Assembly (NCBI RefSeq): GCF_001010945.1
Contig: NZ_LBHB01000003.1
Location: 124,001 to 188,000 of the forward strand
Direction: 5' to 3'
Origin: Aurantiacibacter luteus
GTDB taxonomy: Bacteria; Pseudomonadota; Alphaproteobacteria; Sphingomonadales; Sphingomonadaceae
Length of the DNA stretch: 64,000 nucleotides
This document shows, in pieces, positions 18,801-28,041 of the stretch. Within the stretch, counting starts at the first letter, position 1. The number at the start of each line of letters is the position of its first letter. The notes beneath the pieces were generated by a model. That model saw only the letters and a list, made by a program, of their open reading frames with translations. It was not told where the DNA came from and made no database searches. Both the position numbers and the translations under genes were made by a program.

Positions 18801-19032
18801 GCATGCCGTCGACGCCGTTGATCTCCTGCTCGATCGGATTGGCGACGGTGTCGGCCACGGTTTCCGCCGAGGCGCCGGGATAGACCGCGTTCACCGTCAC
18901 AGTCGGCGGCACGATGTCGGGGTACTGGCTGACCGGCAGGAAGAAGTAGGCGATGGCGCCCACCAGCGTAATCAGCACGGCGATGACCGCGGCAAAGATC
19001 GGGCGGTCGATGAAGAAGCGGGACAGGCGCAT
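15847..19032 (-). CDS. RND multidrug efflux transporter, AcrB/MexB (HAE1) type
   Basis: A 1061-residue proton-driven inner-membrane pump. It begins with RLSRFFIDRPIFAAVIAVL, the standard HAE1 N-terminus. The paired Asp residues of the proton relay are visible in GIVVDDAIVVVENVERN in TM4, and two large periplasmic loops lie between TM1/TM2 and TM7/TM8. The length matches the family. GGAG sits eight bases before the ATG, and the stop is followed at once by the RBS of the outer-membrane channel. Substrates cannot be inferred. Confidence 0.95.
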   Translation of the reverse strand: MRLSRFFIDRPIFAAVIAVLITLVGAIAYFFLPVSQYPDIVPPTVTVNAVYPGASAETVADTVANPIEQEINGVDGMLYQSSESTGDGRMTITVTFAPGTDLDEAQVLVQNRVAIAEARLPEEVQRLGIVTRKTTPDFLMVVNLVSPDGSLDREYMSNYAQTRIKDRLARLEGVGDVQLFGQRELAMRVWIDPGRAAALGLTGSDVVRALRAQNVQVAAGTLGQQPSPDAAFQLNVETQGRFTDPAQFGQVVIRTDEMGRQVRVNDVARVEIGAADYATSAYLDDADSVILPVFQKPGSNALDAAERVKATMDELSSDFPGGLEYRIVYNPTEFISQSIDAVLHTLLEAVVLVVLVIIVFLQKARASIIPVLAIPISLVGTFAVLAMAGYSLNNLSLFGLVLAIGIVVDDAIVVVENVERNLAAGFSPLEAARRSMDEVGEALIAIVLVLCAVFVPTLFMNGLSGEFYKQFAVTISAATVISLIVSLTLSPALSAMLLKPHERLPADAPRWRHAIENAGERFNTAFDRFGNWYAGWTARLVAMPRRMMLAYAMLIGLTGLTLASTPTGFVPQQDQGYFVSVIQLPPGSATTRTDAVMKQVADRVLPIEGIKGTVMLSGFDGTTQTQSASSAAAYWVLDDFESRQAAGLDIDTLIAEAQAATADIDVARLMIVKPPVIQGIGSAGGFRMMLQDSSGNGYRALQDVAYQVIGQANTQQGLAGVYTFFDTGTPRIRTDIDRDKAQMLGLAPSDVFDTLSVYLGSAFVNDFNLLGRTYRVTAQADAPYRDDVTDIAGLYARSNTGAMVPLGSVASFTDTTGPYRVSRYNLQPAVAIDGDTAPGSSTGQSLTTMEKVAAETLPRGYSTEWTGIAYQQATTGDTAVYVFGLAVLLVFLVLAAQYESLIMPLAIILIVPMCLLAAMVGVNLRGMDNNVLTQIGLIVLIALSAKNAILIVEFARQGERDHGLTAAEAAVEAARTRLRPILMTSFAFILGSVPLVIATGAGAELRQALGTAVCFGMLGVTGFGLVFTPTFYVVSRALGDRIAAWRGRPAARPDLAAVPAE

Positions 19033-19083
19033 CGGGCACACTCCGGGCGTCGTTCGCAAACGCGCCGTTGAAATTGCAGGACT

Positions 19084-20418
19084 TTAGTTGGTGAGCGTGG
19101 CGGAGGCCGCGCGGGAAACGGGCTTGGCCGGGCTGGCCGCGTCGTCAGGCCGGACGGCGCCAGGCGTGATGCGGCCGGCCTCGGCGCGGACCTGCTGGCC
19201 GGGAACGGCCATCTGCAAGCCGGTGATGATGACCCGGTCGCTGACGCGAAGGCCGCTTTCGATGACCCGCAGCCCATTGACCTGCGGCCCCAGTTCCACC
19301 GTGCGGGCGGCGACGGTGCCGTCATCGCCCACGACCAGCACCTGCTTGCGGGTCTGGTCGGTCACGATAGCCGTGTCGGGCACAAGCAGGGCGGCGCGTG
19401 TGCCGCCGGTCGCGAGACGCATCCTTCCGAACAGGCCCGGGGCCAGTAGGCCACCCTCGTTGGCGACCACTGCGCGGGCGCGAATGGTGCCGGACGCCGC
19501 GTCGAGCCCGTTGTCGGTAAAATCGAGCGTGCCGTGCCAGCGATAGTCGGGCTCGTCCGCCAAACGGATTTCAACGGCCGTGCCGCGCGAGAACCCTTCG
19601 CGCTGGGCCTTGAGGTAGAGCGCTTCCGATCCGGTGAACTCGAAATAGACGGGATCGACCGCGTTGATCGTGGTGAGCAGCGTGGCCGCGGCACCGCCAC
19701 CCGAGACGAGGTTGCCGGCGTCGATCCGGCGGTCCGAAATGCGGCCCGAGATCGGCGCGCGGACCGTGGTGAAGCCAACATCGATGGTGCGGGACGCCAC
19801 GGCGGCGCGCGCGGCCTGCAAGGCGGCCTGACCGGCGCGGACCTCGGCGCGCAGGCGATCGATCTCGGTGGCGGCGACGGCGTCTTCGGCCACCAGTCGC
19901 TCGGCACGTGCGAGGTTGGCCTGCGACAGCGCGAGCGCGCTCGAGGCCCCCGCCTCTTGGGCCTGCGCCTCGGCAAGGGCGGCGCGGAAAGTGCGGGCAT
20001 CGATGGTGAAGAGCGGAGCGCCCCTGCGGACGTACTGGCCATCGGTGAAATGGACGCGCACGATCTGGCCGGAAACCTGTGGCCGGACCTCGACGGTATT
20101 GGTCGCGCTGAAGCGGCCGACGAATTCGTCCCACTCGGTGATCTGCCGCTCGAGCGGCTGAGCGACTGTGACGGTCGCCACGGGCGGCGCAGCCGGGGCC
20201 GGGCTGCCGCCGCTCATCCACCAGGCCGCGACCGCAATCGCGGCGAGTAGGGCAGCTACGAACCAGCCACGGCGCGACTTGCGCTCATCTGCAACGACCT
20301 CGCTCTCCGCAGGCGCGCGAGGTGCCTCGACCCATTCGATGCCATCGTCATGCTGGACCCACCCGTCGCGGGTTACCCCGGCCTGGTCTTCGTAAGCGTC
20401 AAAAGGTGTGTCGAACAT
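19084..20418 (-). CDS. RND efflux periplasmic adaptor (membrane fusion protein)
   Basis: A 444-residue HlyD/AcrA-type adaptor. An unusual acidic cytoplasmic N-terminus of about 48 residues precedes one membrane segment (WFVAALLAAIAVAAWW); there is no lipobox, unlike AcrA. The lipoyl half-motifs VRPQVSGQIVRVHFTDGQYV and TTVRAPISGRISDRRI flank an alpha-helical hairpin of about 90 residues. It is 51 bases upstream of the pump gene in the same orientation. The 229-base gap before it holds a TetR-type half-site. Confidence 0.92.
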   Translation of the reverse strand: MFDTPFDAYEDQAGVTRDGWVQHDDGIEWVEAPRAPAESEVVADERKSRRGWFVAALLAAIAVAAWWMSGGSPAPAAPPVATVTVAQPLERQITEWDEFVGRFSATNTVEVRPQVSGQIVRVHFTDGQYVRRGAPLFTIDARTFRAALAEAQAQEAGASSALALSQANLARAERLVAEDAVAATEIDRLRAEVRAGQAALQAARAAVASRTIDVGFTTVRAPISGRISDRRIDAGNLVSGGGAAATLLTTINAVDPVYFEFTGSEALYLKAQREGFSRGTAVEIRLADEPDYRWHGTLDFTDNGLDAASGTIRARAVVANEGGLLAPGLFGRMRLATGGTRAALLVPDTAIVTDQTRKQVLVVGDDGTVAARTVELGPQVNGLRVIESGLRVSDRVIITGLQMAVPGQQVRAEAGRITPGAVRPDDAASPAKPVSRAASATLTN

Positions 20419-20560
20419 GATGCCATCCCCGTGCCGTGCAGGCGTGCGTCTTCGTTTCCGGAAGCGATGCTTGCCGGATCTGTCTGGTCACGGTGTCTGT
20501 GATGAGTCCTTGCGAACACCCGCCACGCGAGACGGCACCAGCCGGCTCGACCGCGATATG

Positions 20561-20572
20561 TACCGCTAAGTA
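20561..20572. promoter_or_regulatory. Possible TetR-regulator half-site before the efflux operon
   Basis: TAC-N6-GTA (TACCGCTAAGTA) lies in the gap between tetR and the adaptor gene, with GTATGTA continuing on the right. The same TAC-N6-GTA arrangement occurs inside the stronger palindrome over the tetR start. It is the sort of place a local repressor would bind to control the pump, but the match is short and only suggestive. Confidence 0.35.
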
Positions 20573-20647
20573 TGTAATCTGGCGTTCAGGTCAAGCGCTA
20601 ATTTTGTACCGACCGATATTTTTTTCCGCGTCGCAGCGAAAAGCGCC

Positions 20648-21247
20648 TTATCTGGATGGCCACGCCGCCAGTGCCGCATCGGCAACGCCCATGAGGTCTG
20701 CGCGGGTCGCACCGGATTGCGCCTGAACCGAAATGCCCTGCATGATCGCGAGCAGGTACCGCGTGATGGCCTGCGCATCCGTCGGTCCGTTGAACTCGCC
20801 GGCATCGATGGCCTGCTGCATTCGCTCGACGATAAGGGTCTTGGCCGCTTCGGCGCGCTGGTTGACGTCTTCGCGGATGGACGGCTCGACGCTTTGGCAG
20901 GCCACGGTGGAGATGACGCCCATGCAGCCCCGGCACTCGCCGCCGGTCGCCGTCTCGACCGCTCCGTGGAGAAGGTATTGCGCCACCCCCCGCGCCGTCG
21001 GTTCCCGCATGGCCTCGCCGATGTAGGCCGTCTTGTCGCGCTGGTAGAGGTCGAGCGCCTGCCGGAACAGCGCCTCCTTGTTGCCGAAAGCAGCGTAGAG
21101 GCTCGGGCGGGTAATGCCCATCGCCTCCGTCAGATCGGACAGCGATGCACCTTCGTAGCCCTTGGTCCAGAAGACCTGGAGGGCCGAAGCGAGCGCCGTA
21201 TCGGGACAGAATTCCCGCGGGCGACCTCGTGTCGCGAGCTTTTCCAT
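20648..21247 (-). CDS. TetR/AcrR family transcriptional regulator
   Basis: A 199-residue repressor-type protein. The N-terminal helix-turn-helix spans about residues 20-62, with the typical YEGASLSDLTEAMGITRPS and LYAAFGNKEALF segments. The rest is a ligand-binding domain with a cysteine pair ECRGC near residue 110. It lies directly upstream of, and in the same direction as, the adaptor-pump-channel genes. Control of that pump and of itself is inferred from position and from the palindrome covering its own start codon. Confidence 0.88.
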   Translation of the reverse strand: MEKLATRGRPREFCPDTALASALQVFWTKGYEGASLSDLTEAMGITRPSLYAAFGNKEALFRQALDLYQRDKTAYIGEAMREPTARGVAQYLLHGAVETATGGECRGCMGVISTVACQSVEPSIREDVNQRAEAAKTLIVERMQQAIDAGEFNGPTDAQAITRYLLAIMQGISVQAQSGATRADLMGVADAALAAWPSR

Positions 21248-21261
21248 ACCTTCCAGTATGG
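21244..21261. promoter_or_regulatory. Palindromic operator candidate at the tetR start
   Basis: Perfect inverted repeat CCATAC-N6-GTATGG (spacer CTTCCA). It covers the start codon of the TetR-family gene and the bases just upstream. An 18-base site of two six-base arms is a normal size for a TetR dimer. Occupancy would block initiation, consistent with autorepression. Confidence 0.6.
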
Positions 21262-21289
21262 TATTTGCCCCTGCAAATGCAAGCTTCGT

Positions 21290-22492
21290 TTAGCGGGAGC
21301 CGTCGCCCACCAGTCGGTCGAGTGCTGCAGGAAAGGCCCGCGCCAGAGCGGCGGCGGCCGAGTGCGTTCCTTGCCGGTCCGCGTCGTCGGCGACTTCATA
21401 GGTGAAAGCGGGGATGCCGTAGGTCGCATTGAACCAGTTCTTGGCCGTGCCGCTGCCCGGGTTGGCGTTGGTCCGTTCGATGGTGAAGGAATAGCCGGAA
21501 AACGCGTTTTCCCGCCCCTCCAGCCATTCGCTGAGGAAGCGACGACCGGCCTCGTTCGCCTCCTCGCCTTGGACGTAGAACAGGTTGCGGTTGGTCGAGT
21601 GGAAGTCGATCATCGCCACCGGCCGCGTCCCGGCGGGCAGATCCGACAGCCATTGCGCGACCGCGCGAGTCTCGGGCTGGCTAAAGGTGCCCCAGTCCCG
21701 GTTGAGATCGACGCCGCCCAGATTGGCGCGCCAGTTGCCCTCCGCGACGCCATCGGGATTGATCTGGGGCACGACGAGCACCTGGTAGCGCGCGCCAAGA
21801 CCGGGGTCCGCGGCAAAGGCTTCGCCGAGCGTGTCGACGAAGCTCTCCATGGCGATAGCGCCGGTGACCTCTGGCGGGTGTTGCCGGCCGAGCAGGACGA
21901 CGAGATGCGGCGCGTCCGCATTGCCAAGGCGAAGGGCCTCGACGGCGCGGCCTGCGTGCGATCTGGCGATCGTCAACAGTTCGCCGCCTGCGCGATCGCG
22001 CCAGCGAGCCAGCGCGCCGCGGTAATGGCTGGCGCCGACCAGTTCCTGCGCGCTCACCGTCCCGGCACCGGGCGGCAGGGCAAGCGTCACCGCATTCCCG
22101 TCGTCGGCCACAGCGACATCCACAGCCCTCGTCTGCCGCCCTATGGTCAGGACGGGGGCATATCGGTGCCGCGCTCCGAGATAGACGATCCGCACTGCAA
22201 CCTCGCCCGGCCCCTCGGCCTCGTAGCGAAAGGCATACCACGGGCTGGGATTGATCGGCGGCGCGTGTTCCGGGCTGACCAGGACAGTGAACGCGCGCTC
22301 GCCATCGATACTGCAGCGCGAGCGCGACGCGCCCTCGAAATCGAAGGCGACGACCGCGCTCGCGGTGCGGCATTCCACCCCGGCTCGTCCCCCCGGGCCG
22401 TCGGCGGCGGGTGCCGGGGGTGCGTGAACGCAGGCCCCGGCCGCCAAGGCCACCAGCGCGGCGGATGCCCTAGAAGGTCTTGCGTACCTCAA
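21290..22492 (-). CDS. M14-family zinc carboxypeptidase, lipoprotein
   Basis: A 400-residue metallocarboxypeptidase. Zinc ligands are visible as His205-x-x-Glu208 (RQHPPEVTG) and His298 (IDFHSTNRN), with the general-base Glu366 in FTYEVADD and the substrate-binding NRDW near residue 265. There is no ATG near the start; TTG at 22492 gives a lipoprotein signal ending LAAGAC at about residue 20, so the protein would be anchored outside the cytoplasm. The gene overlaps the end of the TonB receptor by 23 bp, so the two are coupled. It should trim C-terminal residues from a peptide or conjugate; the specificity is not readable. Confidence 0.82.
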   Translation of the reverse strand: MRYARPSRASAALVALAAGACVHAPPAPAADGPGGRAGVECRTASAVVAFDFEGASRSRCSIDGERAFTVLVSPEHAPPINPSPWYAFRYEAEGPGEVAVRIVYLGARHRYAPVLTIGRQTRAVDVAVADDGNAVTLALPPGAGTVSAQELVGASHYRGALARWRDRAGGELLTIARSHAGRAVEALRLGNADAPHLVVLLGRQHPPEVTGAIAMESFVDTLGEAFAADPGLGARYQVLVVPQINPDGVAEGNWRANLGGVDLNRDWGTFSQPETRAVAQWLSDLPAGTRPVAMIDFHSTNRNLFYVQGEEANEAGRRFLSEWLEGRENAFSGYSFTIERTNANPGSGTAKNWFNATYGIPAFTYEVADDADRQGTHSAAAALARAFPAALDRLVGDGSR

Positions 22493-25400
22493 ACCGGAAT
22501 ACCCGCCCCCTTGCGCTGTGCAGGTCGCTGAAGAAGCCATAGTCCTCGTCGGCCAGCGGCGGATCTTCGTCGAACAGGTTGTTGATCCCCAAGCGCAACC
22601 GCGTGCCGTCCAGCGCCGTGTTGCCCTCGAAGGTGTAGGACAACGAAACGTTAAAGGTAAGCCAGTCGTCCACCGGGAAGTAGTTGTCGCGCGGATCGTC
22701 GGAATCGACCAGCACGTCGCGGACCACGCTGCTGTCGTAGACCTTCCCAACGTACTGGCCGAAGATGCCGAGCGCGATCGGGCCCCGCTCCCAGTTGAGC
22801 GAACCGCTAGCGCGCCACTTGGGCCGCCCGTCCAGTTCCAGCAGTTCGCCTAGGCCGCCCACCGTGATGTCGAGCGGGAGGACACCTGCATTGACGGCAT
22901 CGACCAGCTCGAGCCCATCGGGCCCCGCCACCTGTTCGAAGCCGAGCAGGCGCGCGGCGTTCAGGCTGATGCTGACATCGCCCATACCGAAGTCGGGCAC
23001 CTGGTAATAGAGCCCGAAGTCGAGGCCCCTCGATATGCGGCTGTCGAGATTGAGATAGTCGTCGCGCACGAAATCGATCTTGCCCGCAGGCTCCAGCCCG
23101 GTTCCGGCGAACAGGGCGATGTCCTCTGCCGTGGGCGCGAGGCGCACGACGTTGGGATTGCTGCTGCCCGCGAGCCGCCGGAGGAAATCGAGCGCGATGG
23201 CATTCTCGTCGCCGAAGGTGCCGACCAGCCCTTCCTGCCGCACGCGCCAGAAATCCGCCGTCAGCGTCAGGCCCGGGAGGAACCGCGGCTCCAGCACGAC
23301 ACCCAGGTTGATCGAGGTGCTTTCCTCCGGAACGAGGTTCTCGGTCCCGGCGCGGAAGCTGATGACGCCCGCGCCCGGGCAGGCACCGAGATTGGCGAGG
23401 GTTCCTTGCAGGACCTGCGCCTGGCAGACCACGAAATCGTCGCGGGTGTTGGACCGCGTTGTGCCGCCGTCGTTGACCTGCACCAGGTTGGGGGCACGAA
23501 AGCCGCGCGACCAAGCACCGCGGAAGGTCAGGCCGGGAACGGTGGTCCAGGATGCTGCGACGCGCGGGACGACGGCGGTCTCGCCGATGTCGTCGAAATG
23601 TTCGGCGCGCCCGGCAAGCTGGAGATTGAATTCCTCGACCAGCGGGATGTCCATGTCCGGTCCGACGAGAGGGACGAAGGCCTCGGCATAGGCGGAATAG
23701 ACGTTGCGGCTCCCGTCGGTGTCGGGAGACTGGCTGGTGCCGGCCACGTCGCTGCCGTTGAAGTCGCCGGTCACGCTGTCGGTAAAGGTAATGGTGCCGT
23801 CGAGGCGCGGGTCGCGGTCGTCGAAGAAGGTCTCGCGCCGCCACTCGATGCCGGCGGCCACGCCGAGATCGCCGCCCGGAAGTTCGAAGAGGTCGTCGCG
23901 GCTCAGCTTGAAGTCGGCCAGCGCCAGGCTGGTGCCGCCGCGGCGGAACACGTCGATGCGGAACGGCGCGATCGATGCCTCGGGATTGGGCGTGCAGTCG
24001 CCCAGGCCCGGATCATCGAGGCAGCCGCCATTGAACGGGTTGTAGGCATCGGGGGTCGTCAGGTTGATCTGCTGCTGCAAAAGCGTCAGCGAAACGCGAT
24101 TGCGGGCCAGATCGAGCGATTCCGCCTCCGAATAGACGAAGCCGGTATCGAAGTCCCACTCGCCGAAATTGCCGCGTAGGCCGGCAACGAGGCGGTAGGA
24201 ATCCTTGTCGACCGACACGTCGCGGTTGCCGACGTCGACGAAGCGGTAACGCTCCATGATGACGTCCGCGCCGACCGCGGGGATTGTGGTGCCGGGCAGG
24301 CGTTCGGGGTTGGGCAGGCCGTTGCGGGTCGTCGGGCCGAAGGGATTGTAATAGGCGTTGCGCGAGATGCCGAGCGGCACCGCGCTCAGGATCGCCGAGG
24401 CATCGATGTTGCGCCGGTTCTCGGAGCGGTAATAGCTGCCCTCGAAATAGGCCTCCACATCGTTCGACAGCTCGTAGCTCAGCAGCGCCTGCGTGTTGTA
24501 GCGGTTCTTGCGGCTGAACAGGTCGTTGCCGAAGATGGTGTTGTATCGAACGGCCGCCGTAGGCGTGGTGCCCGCGCGGGCGCAGATGCCGTCGCCGAAG
24601 TCGAGCGCGCAGCCGGGAAAGGTGCTAGGCTGCAGGTAGAAGTCGTCATCGCCGATCGGCGTGCGGCTGGAGGGGGCCTGGATGTCGAACTGGCCAAACG
24701 GACCGAAGGTGTTGCGGTTGTTGAACGAGGCGTCGCCCTCGAAATCGGTGCCCTCAACCAGGGGCAGGCGGTTGTCGTCGCGGGCATAGCGCCGCTCCGA
24801 TCCGGGCATTCCGCTCTCGTGGAAATAGCCGCCATAGACGGTCAGGTTGCCGCGACCGTCGGCGAAGTCGAAGCCGTAGCCGCCGGCTATCTCGTAACCG
24901 TCCATACTGGTGCCATCGTATAGGCGATACTCCGCCTCCAGAAAGCCGCCGGTGCGATTGCCGCGCAGCACGGTGTTGATGACGCCCGCCACCGCGTCCG
25001 CGCCGTAGATGGCCGAGGCCCCGTCTCGCAGCACTTCCAGCCGGCGCACCGAACCCGGCGCGATTTCGTTGGTGTCGGAGGAGACGACAGGCACCAGCAG
25101 CTCGGTCTGGAAACCGGGGTGCAGCACCATGCGCCGACCGTTGATGAGCAGCAGCGTGTTGCCGGTGCCGAGATCGCGAAGGTTGACCGACCCGACGTCG
25201 CCGCGCGCGGAGTTGACGGTGTTCGAGTTCTGCTCGTTGAACGCGACTGTGCCCTGCTGCGGGATGGCGCGAAACAGTTCGTCACCCGATGCCGCGCCGG
25301 TGTTCTCGATGGCGCGTTCGTCCAGCACCGTCACCGGCAGCACGTCGTTGATCTGCGCCCCCTGGATGCGCGATCCGGTGACCACGATGGCCTCGTCGCC

Positions 25401-25541
25401 CGGCACGTCCTCGTCCTGCCGATCGTCCGTCGCCGCCTGCGGAACAGGCGCTTCGACCACCTGGGCCATTGCAGGAACGGCGTAGGCGGCCATGCCGGCG
25501 CCTGCCAGCAGGGCCAGGCGTGCCTTTGCGAGTGTCTTCAT
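22470..25541 (-). CDS. TonB-dependent outer-membrane receptor
   Basis: A 1023-residue receptor. A signal peptide ending in AMAQ is followed by a TonB-box-like segment (DEAIVVTGSRIQG) around residues 50-62, a plug domain to about residue 215, and a 22-strand-type barrel ending in the terminal phenylalanine RKTF. GGGAG lies seven bases before the ATG at 25541. It imports a substrate too large for porins using TonB energy. Position between an esterase-like gene and a carboxypeptidase, behind dctA, suggests a peptide-like or esterified organic substrate. Confidence 0.93.
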   Translation of the reverse strand: MKTLAKARLALLAGAGMAAYAVPAMAQVVEAPVPQAATDDRQDEDVPGDEAIVVTGSRIQGAQINDVLPVTVLDERAIENTGAASGDELFRAIPQQGTVAFNEQNSNTVNSARGDVGSVNLRDLGTGNTLLLINGRRMVLHPGFQTELLVPVVSSDTNEIAPGSVRRLEVLRDGASAIYGADAVAGVINTVLRGNRTGGFLEAEYRLYDGTSMDGYEIAGGYGFDFADGRGNLTVYGGYFHESGMPGSERRYARDDNRLPLVEGTDFEGDASFNNRNTFGPFGQFDIQAPSSRTPIGDDDFYLQPSTFPGCALDFGDGICARAGTTPTAAVRYNTIFGNDLFSRKNRYNTQALLSYELSNDVEAYFEGSYYRSENRRNIDASAILSAVPLGISRNAYYNPFGPTTRNGLPNPERLPGTTIPAVGADVIMERYRFVDVGNRDVSVDKDSYRLVAGLRGNFGEWDFDTGFVYSEAESLDLARNRVSLTLLQQQINLTTPDAYNPFNGGCLDDPGLGDCTPNPEASIAPFRIDVFRRGGTSLALADFKLSRDDLFELPGGDLGVAAGIEWRRETFFDDRDPRLDGTITFTDSVTGDFNGSDVAGTSQSPDTDGSRNVYSAYAEAFVPLVGPDMDIPLVEEFNLQLAGRAEHFDDIGETAVVPRVAASWTTVPGLTFRGAWSRGFRAPNLVQVNDGGTTRSNTRDDFVVCQAQVLQGTLANLGACPGAGVISFRAGTENLVPEESTSINLGVVLEPRFLPGLTLTADFWRVRQEGLVGTFGDENAIALDFLRRLAGSSNPNVVRLAPTAEDIALFAGTGLEPAGKIDFVRDDYLNLDSRISRGLDFGLYYQVPDFGMGDVSISLNAARLLGFEQVAGPDGLELVDAVNAGVLPLDITVGGLGELLELDGRPKWRASGSLNWERGPIALGIFGQYVGKVYDSSVVRDVLVDSDDPRDNYFPVDDWLTFNVSLSYTFEGNTALDGTRLRLGINNLFDEDPPLADEDYGFFSDLHSARGRVFRFEVRKTF

Positions 25542-25562
25542 CGATGCTCTCCCCATCATGTC

Positions 25563-26525
25563 TTAACGTGTGCCTGTCGGCGTTGGTGTCGGTGCGCGCC
25601 TGGTGATCCAGGCGTCGAAGATGTCCGGCCACTGGCTGAGCGTCTGGTCGGGCGTGCCGAGCCCCCAGCCGTGTCCGCCGTTCTCGAAGATGTGCAGTTC
25701 CGCTGGCACCCCCGCGCCCACCAGCGCCTGGAACAGCGCGATGCCGTGGCCGGGCGGCGTGGTCGGGTCGTCGGCGGCGGAAAAGATGATGGTGGGCGCC
25801 GCTTCGGCGTTCGCCAGCCGGTCGAGCGACCAGAAGGCTTCCTGCTCGGGATTGGCGCCTTCGCCCACGAGAATGCGGCGGGTTCGCGTCGTATCGTACG
25901 GGGCGCTCATCGATACGACCGGGAACAGCAATGCTGCAAAGTCGGGCCGGGCGCTGACGGTGTCGATGGCGTCGACGGTGGTGTAGATCGGCTGAGCCGG
26001 ACGCAGGGCGGTATAGCCCGCCAGATGGCCGCCTGCGGAAAAGCCCATGATGCCGATCTTCGCCGGATCGATCCCGAAGTCCGCCGCACGGCTGCGCACG
26101 ATGCGCATGGCGCGCTGGGCATCGGCAAACGGCGCGCCGCGCTCCCAGCCGTCATCGGGCAGACGATAGAGCAGTTCGAAGACGGTATAGCCGTGCGTCT
26201 GCAGCCACAGCGCGGCTGGCGTGCTTTCCTTCCACAGCTGGATGCGGAAATAGCCCCCGCCGCCGCATACGATCACCGCGCGGCCGTTCGGGTGGTTCGG
26301 GCGATAGACGCGCATGCGCGGTACGGCAATGTTCGAGACCGCGCCGTATCCCGCACCCGAGGTGCCCACCTCTTCCTCGCCGCTGACGCCGCCCCCGCCG
26401 GGCGGGGTGCCGGGCCACAGCAGGATTTCCTCCAGCTCGTGCGCGGAGGCGCCGACCATCGGGCCGGCGGCGTGGATCGCGCCCGCGGCAAGCGTCATGG
26501 CGAAGAGGTCGCGGCGGGTCGTCAT
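25563..26525 (-). CDS. Tat-exported alpha/beta-hydrolase (esterase/lipase-like)
   Basis: A 320-residue hydrolase of the acetyl-esterase/BD-FAE kind. The N-terminus [14 protein letters not shown] is a twin-arginine signal, so it probably works in the periplasm. The oxyanion motif CGGGGYF, nucleophile elbow GFSAGG near residue 165 and catalytic His in NGGHGWG near residue 295 are present. The start overlaps the dctA stop by 4 bp, and the stop lies 21 bases before the TonB receptor, so all belong to one operon. The substrate is unknown; deacylation or de-esterification of an imported compound is inferred. Confidence 0.85.
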   Translation of the reverse strand: MTTRRDLFAMTLAAGAIHAAGPMVGASAHELEEILLWPGTPPGGGGVSGEEEVGTSGAGYGAVSNIAVPRMRVYRPNHPNGRAVIVCGGGGYFRIQLWKESTPAALWLQTHGYTVFELLYRLPDDGWERGAPFADAQRAMRIVRSRAADFGIDPAKIGIMGFSAGGHLAGYTALRPAQPIYTTVDAIDTVSARPDFAALLFPVVSMSAPYDTTRTRRILVGEGANPEQEAFWSLDRLANAEAAPTIIFSAADDPTTPPGHGIALFQALVGAGVPAELHIFENGGHGWGLGTPDQTLSQWPDIFDAWITRRAPTPTPTGTR

Positions 26526-27913
26526 CGGGCATTCTCCATCGTGGCGGCAAGGCTCTCGCTGTGGGGCCCGGTGCGCTCGTGCCGCTCGATATCCTCGGTC
26601 GGCAACGGCATCGGCGTTCCCGCCATCGCCGCGGCGAGGCGATCGGTGTCGAGTGCCTTTTCCCACTTGGCGACAACCACGGTGGCGACGGCATTGCCGA
26701 TGAAGTTGGTCAGCGCCCGGCACTCCGACATGAAGCGGTCGATGCCCAGGATCAGCGCCATGCCCGCGACCGGCACCGAGGGCACGACCGAGAGCGTGGC
26801 GGCGAGGATCACGAAGCCCGCGCCGGTCACGCCCGCCGCACCCTTGGAACTGATCATGGCGACCAAAACCAGCGCCACCTGCTCGCCCAGCGAAAGGTCG
26901 ATGCCCACCGCCTGCGCGATGAACAGCGCGGCCAGCGTCATGTAGATGTTGGTACCGTCGAGGTTGAACGAATAGCCGGTCGGCACGACCAGGCCGACCA
27001 CGGTCTTGCGACAGCCGGCGATCTCCATCTTTTCCATCAGCGTGGGCAGCGCTGCCTCGGAGGACGAGGTGCCGAGCACCAGCAGTAGCTCCTCGCGCAG
27101 GTATTTAATCAGCGCAAAGATGGAGAAGCCCGCCAACCGCGCGACCACGCCCAGCACGACCACCACGAACAGGATCGATGTGAGGTAGAAGGTGGCGATG
27201 AGCGCGGCCAAACTGGCGAGCGAGCCGATGCCGAATTCGCCGATGGTAAAGGCGATTGCCCCGAAAGCGCCGATGGGCGCCAGCTTCATCAGCATGTGGA
27301 CGAGCTTGAAGATCACCTCGCTCGCCGACGAGAGGAAGTCGAGGACGAGGTCGCTTTTCGGCCGCGTGGCGGCGATGGCCACGCCAGAGAGGATCGCCAC
27401 CAGCAGCACCTGCAGGATCGATCCGCTGGTGAGCGCGCTGAACAGCGTCGTCGGGATGATCGCCAGCAGGAAGGCGGCGATGGTTTGTTCTTCGGCGGTC
27501 GAGGCATAGGAACTAACTGCATCGGCATCGAGGCTGGCCGGATCGATGTTCAGCCCCGCGCCCGGTTGCACGACATTGGCGACGACGAGGCCGATGATGA
27601 GGGCCAGGGTGGAAAAGAACAGGAAGTAGGCGAGCGCCTTGCCGGCCACGCTGCCGACAGACGACATGTCCTTCATTCCCGCGATCCCCGTCGCCACGGT
27701 CAGGAAGATCACCGGCGCGATGATCATCTTGACGAGCGCGATGAAGCCGTCGCCGACTGGCTTGAGCGAGGTGCCGAAGTCGGGGAACAGGTGGCCGACG
27801 ATGGCACCGAGCACGATGGCCGCTACGACCTGGGCATACAGGCGGCGATAGATCGGTACCCGTCTTGCTGGCGCGTGTGGCGGCAGGGGGCGTTCGGTAG
27901 CGTTGGTCAGCAT
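26522..27913 (-). CDS. dctA: Dicarboxylate/amino acid:cation symporter
   Basis: A 463-residue DAACS-family inner-membrane symporter for C4-dicarboxylates or acidic amino acids. Family marks are the serine-rich hairpin [13 protein letters not shown] and the TM7 segment [14 protein letters not shown], with SNLDGT-type spelling closer to DctA than to GltP. The start at 27913 has GAGAGG just upstream. It is the first gene of the unit dctA-esterase-TonB receptor-carboxypeptidase, and is divergent from a DctB/DctD-like two-component pair that presumably controls it. Confidence 0.9.
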   Translation of the reverse strand: MLTNATERPLPPHAPARRVPIYRRLYAQVVAAIVLGAIVGHLFPDFGTSLKPVGDGFIALVKMIIAPVIFLTVATGIAGMKDMSSVGSVAGKALAYFLFFSTLALIIGLVVANVVQPGAGLNIDPASLDADAVSSYASTAEEQTIAAFLLAIIPTTLFSALTSGSILQVLLVAILSGVAIAATRPKSDLVLDFLSSASEVIFKLVHMLMKLAPIGAFGAIAFTIGEFGIGSLASLAALIATFYLTSILFVVVVLGVVARLAGFSIFALIKYLREELLLVLGTSSSEAALPTLMEKMEIAGCRKTVVGLVVPTGYSFNLDGTNIYMTLAALFIAQAVGIDLSLGEQVALVLVAMISSKGAAGVTGAGFVILAATLSVVPSVPVAGMALILGIDRFMSECRALTNFIGNAVATVVVAKWEKALDTDRLAAAMAGTPMPLPTEDIERHERTGPHSESLAATMENAR

Positions 27914-27949
27914 GTCCTCTCCACGCCGCACTTGATGCGGTCTTAGACA

Positions 27950-27975
27950 GGATAGGCTGCGCGAACCGCCTATCC
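27950..27975. promoter_or_regulatory. Inverted repeat in the dctA leader
   Basis: GGATAGGC-N10-GCCTATCC, a perfect eight-base inverted repeat 37-62 bases upstream of the dctA start codon. It could be a regulator site near the promoter or a hairpin in the mRNA leader. No -24/-12 promoter overlaps it. Confidence 0.45.
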
Positions 27976-28041
27976 AGCATGAGGCAGCTGAAAGTTTTTT
28001 CCTGCAAAATCAATTCTATTGACCGGTCCGACGAGTAATTC

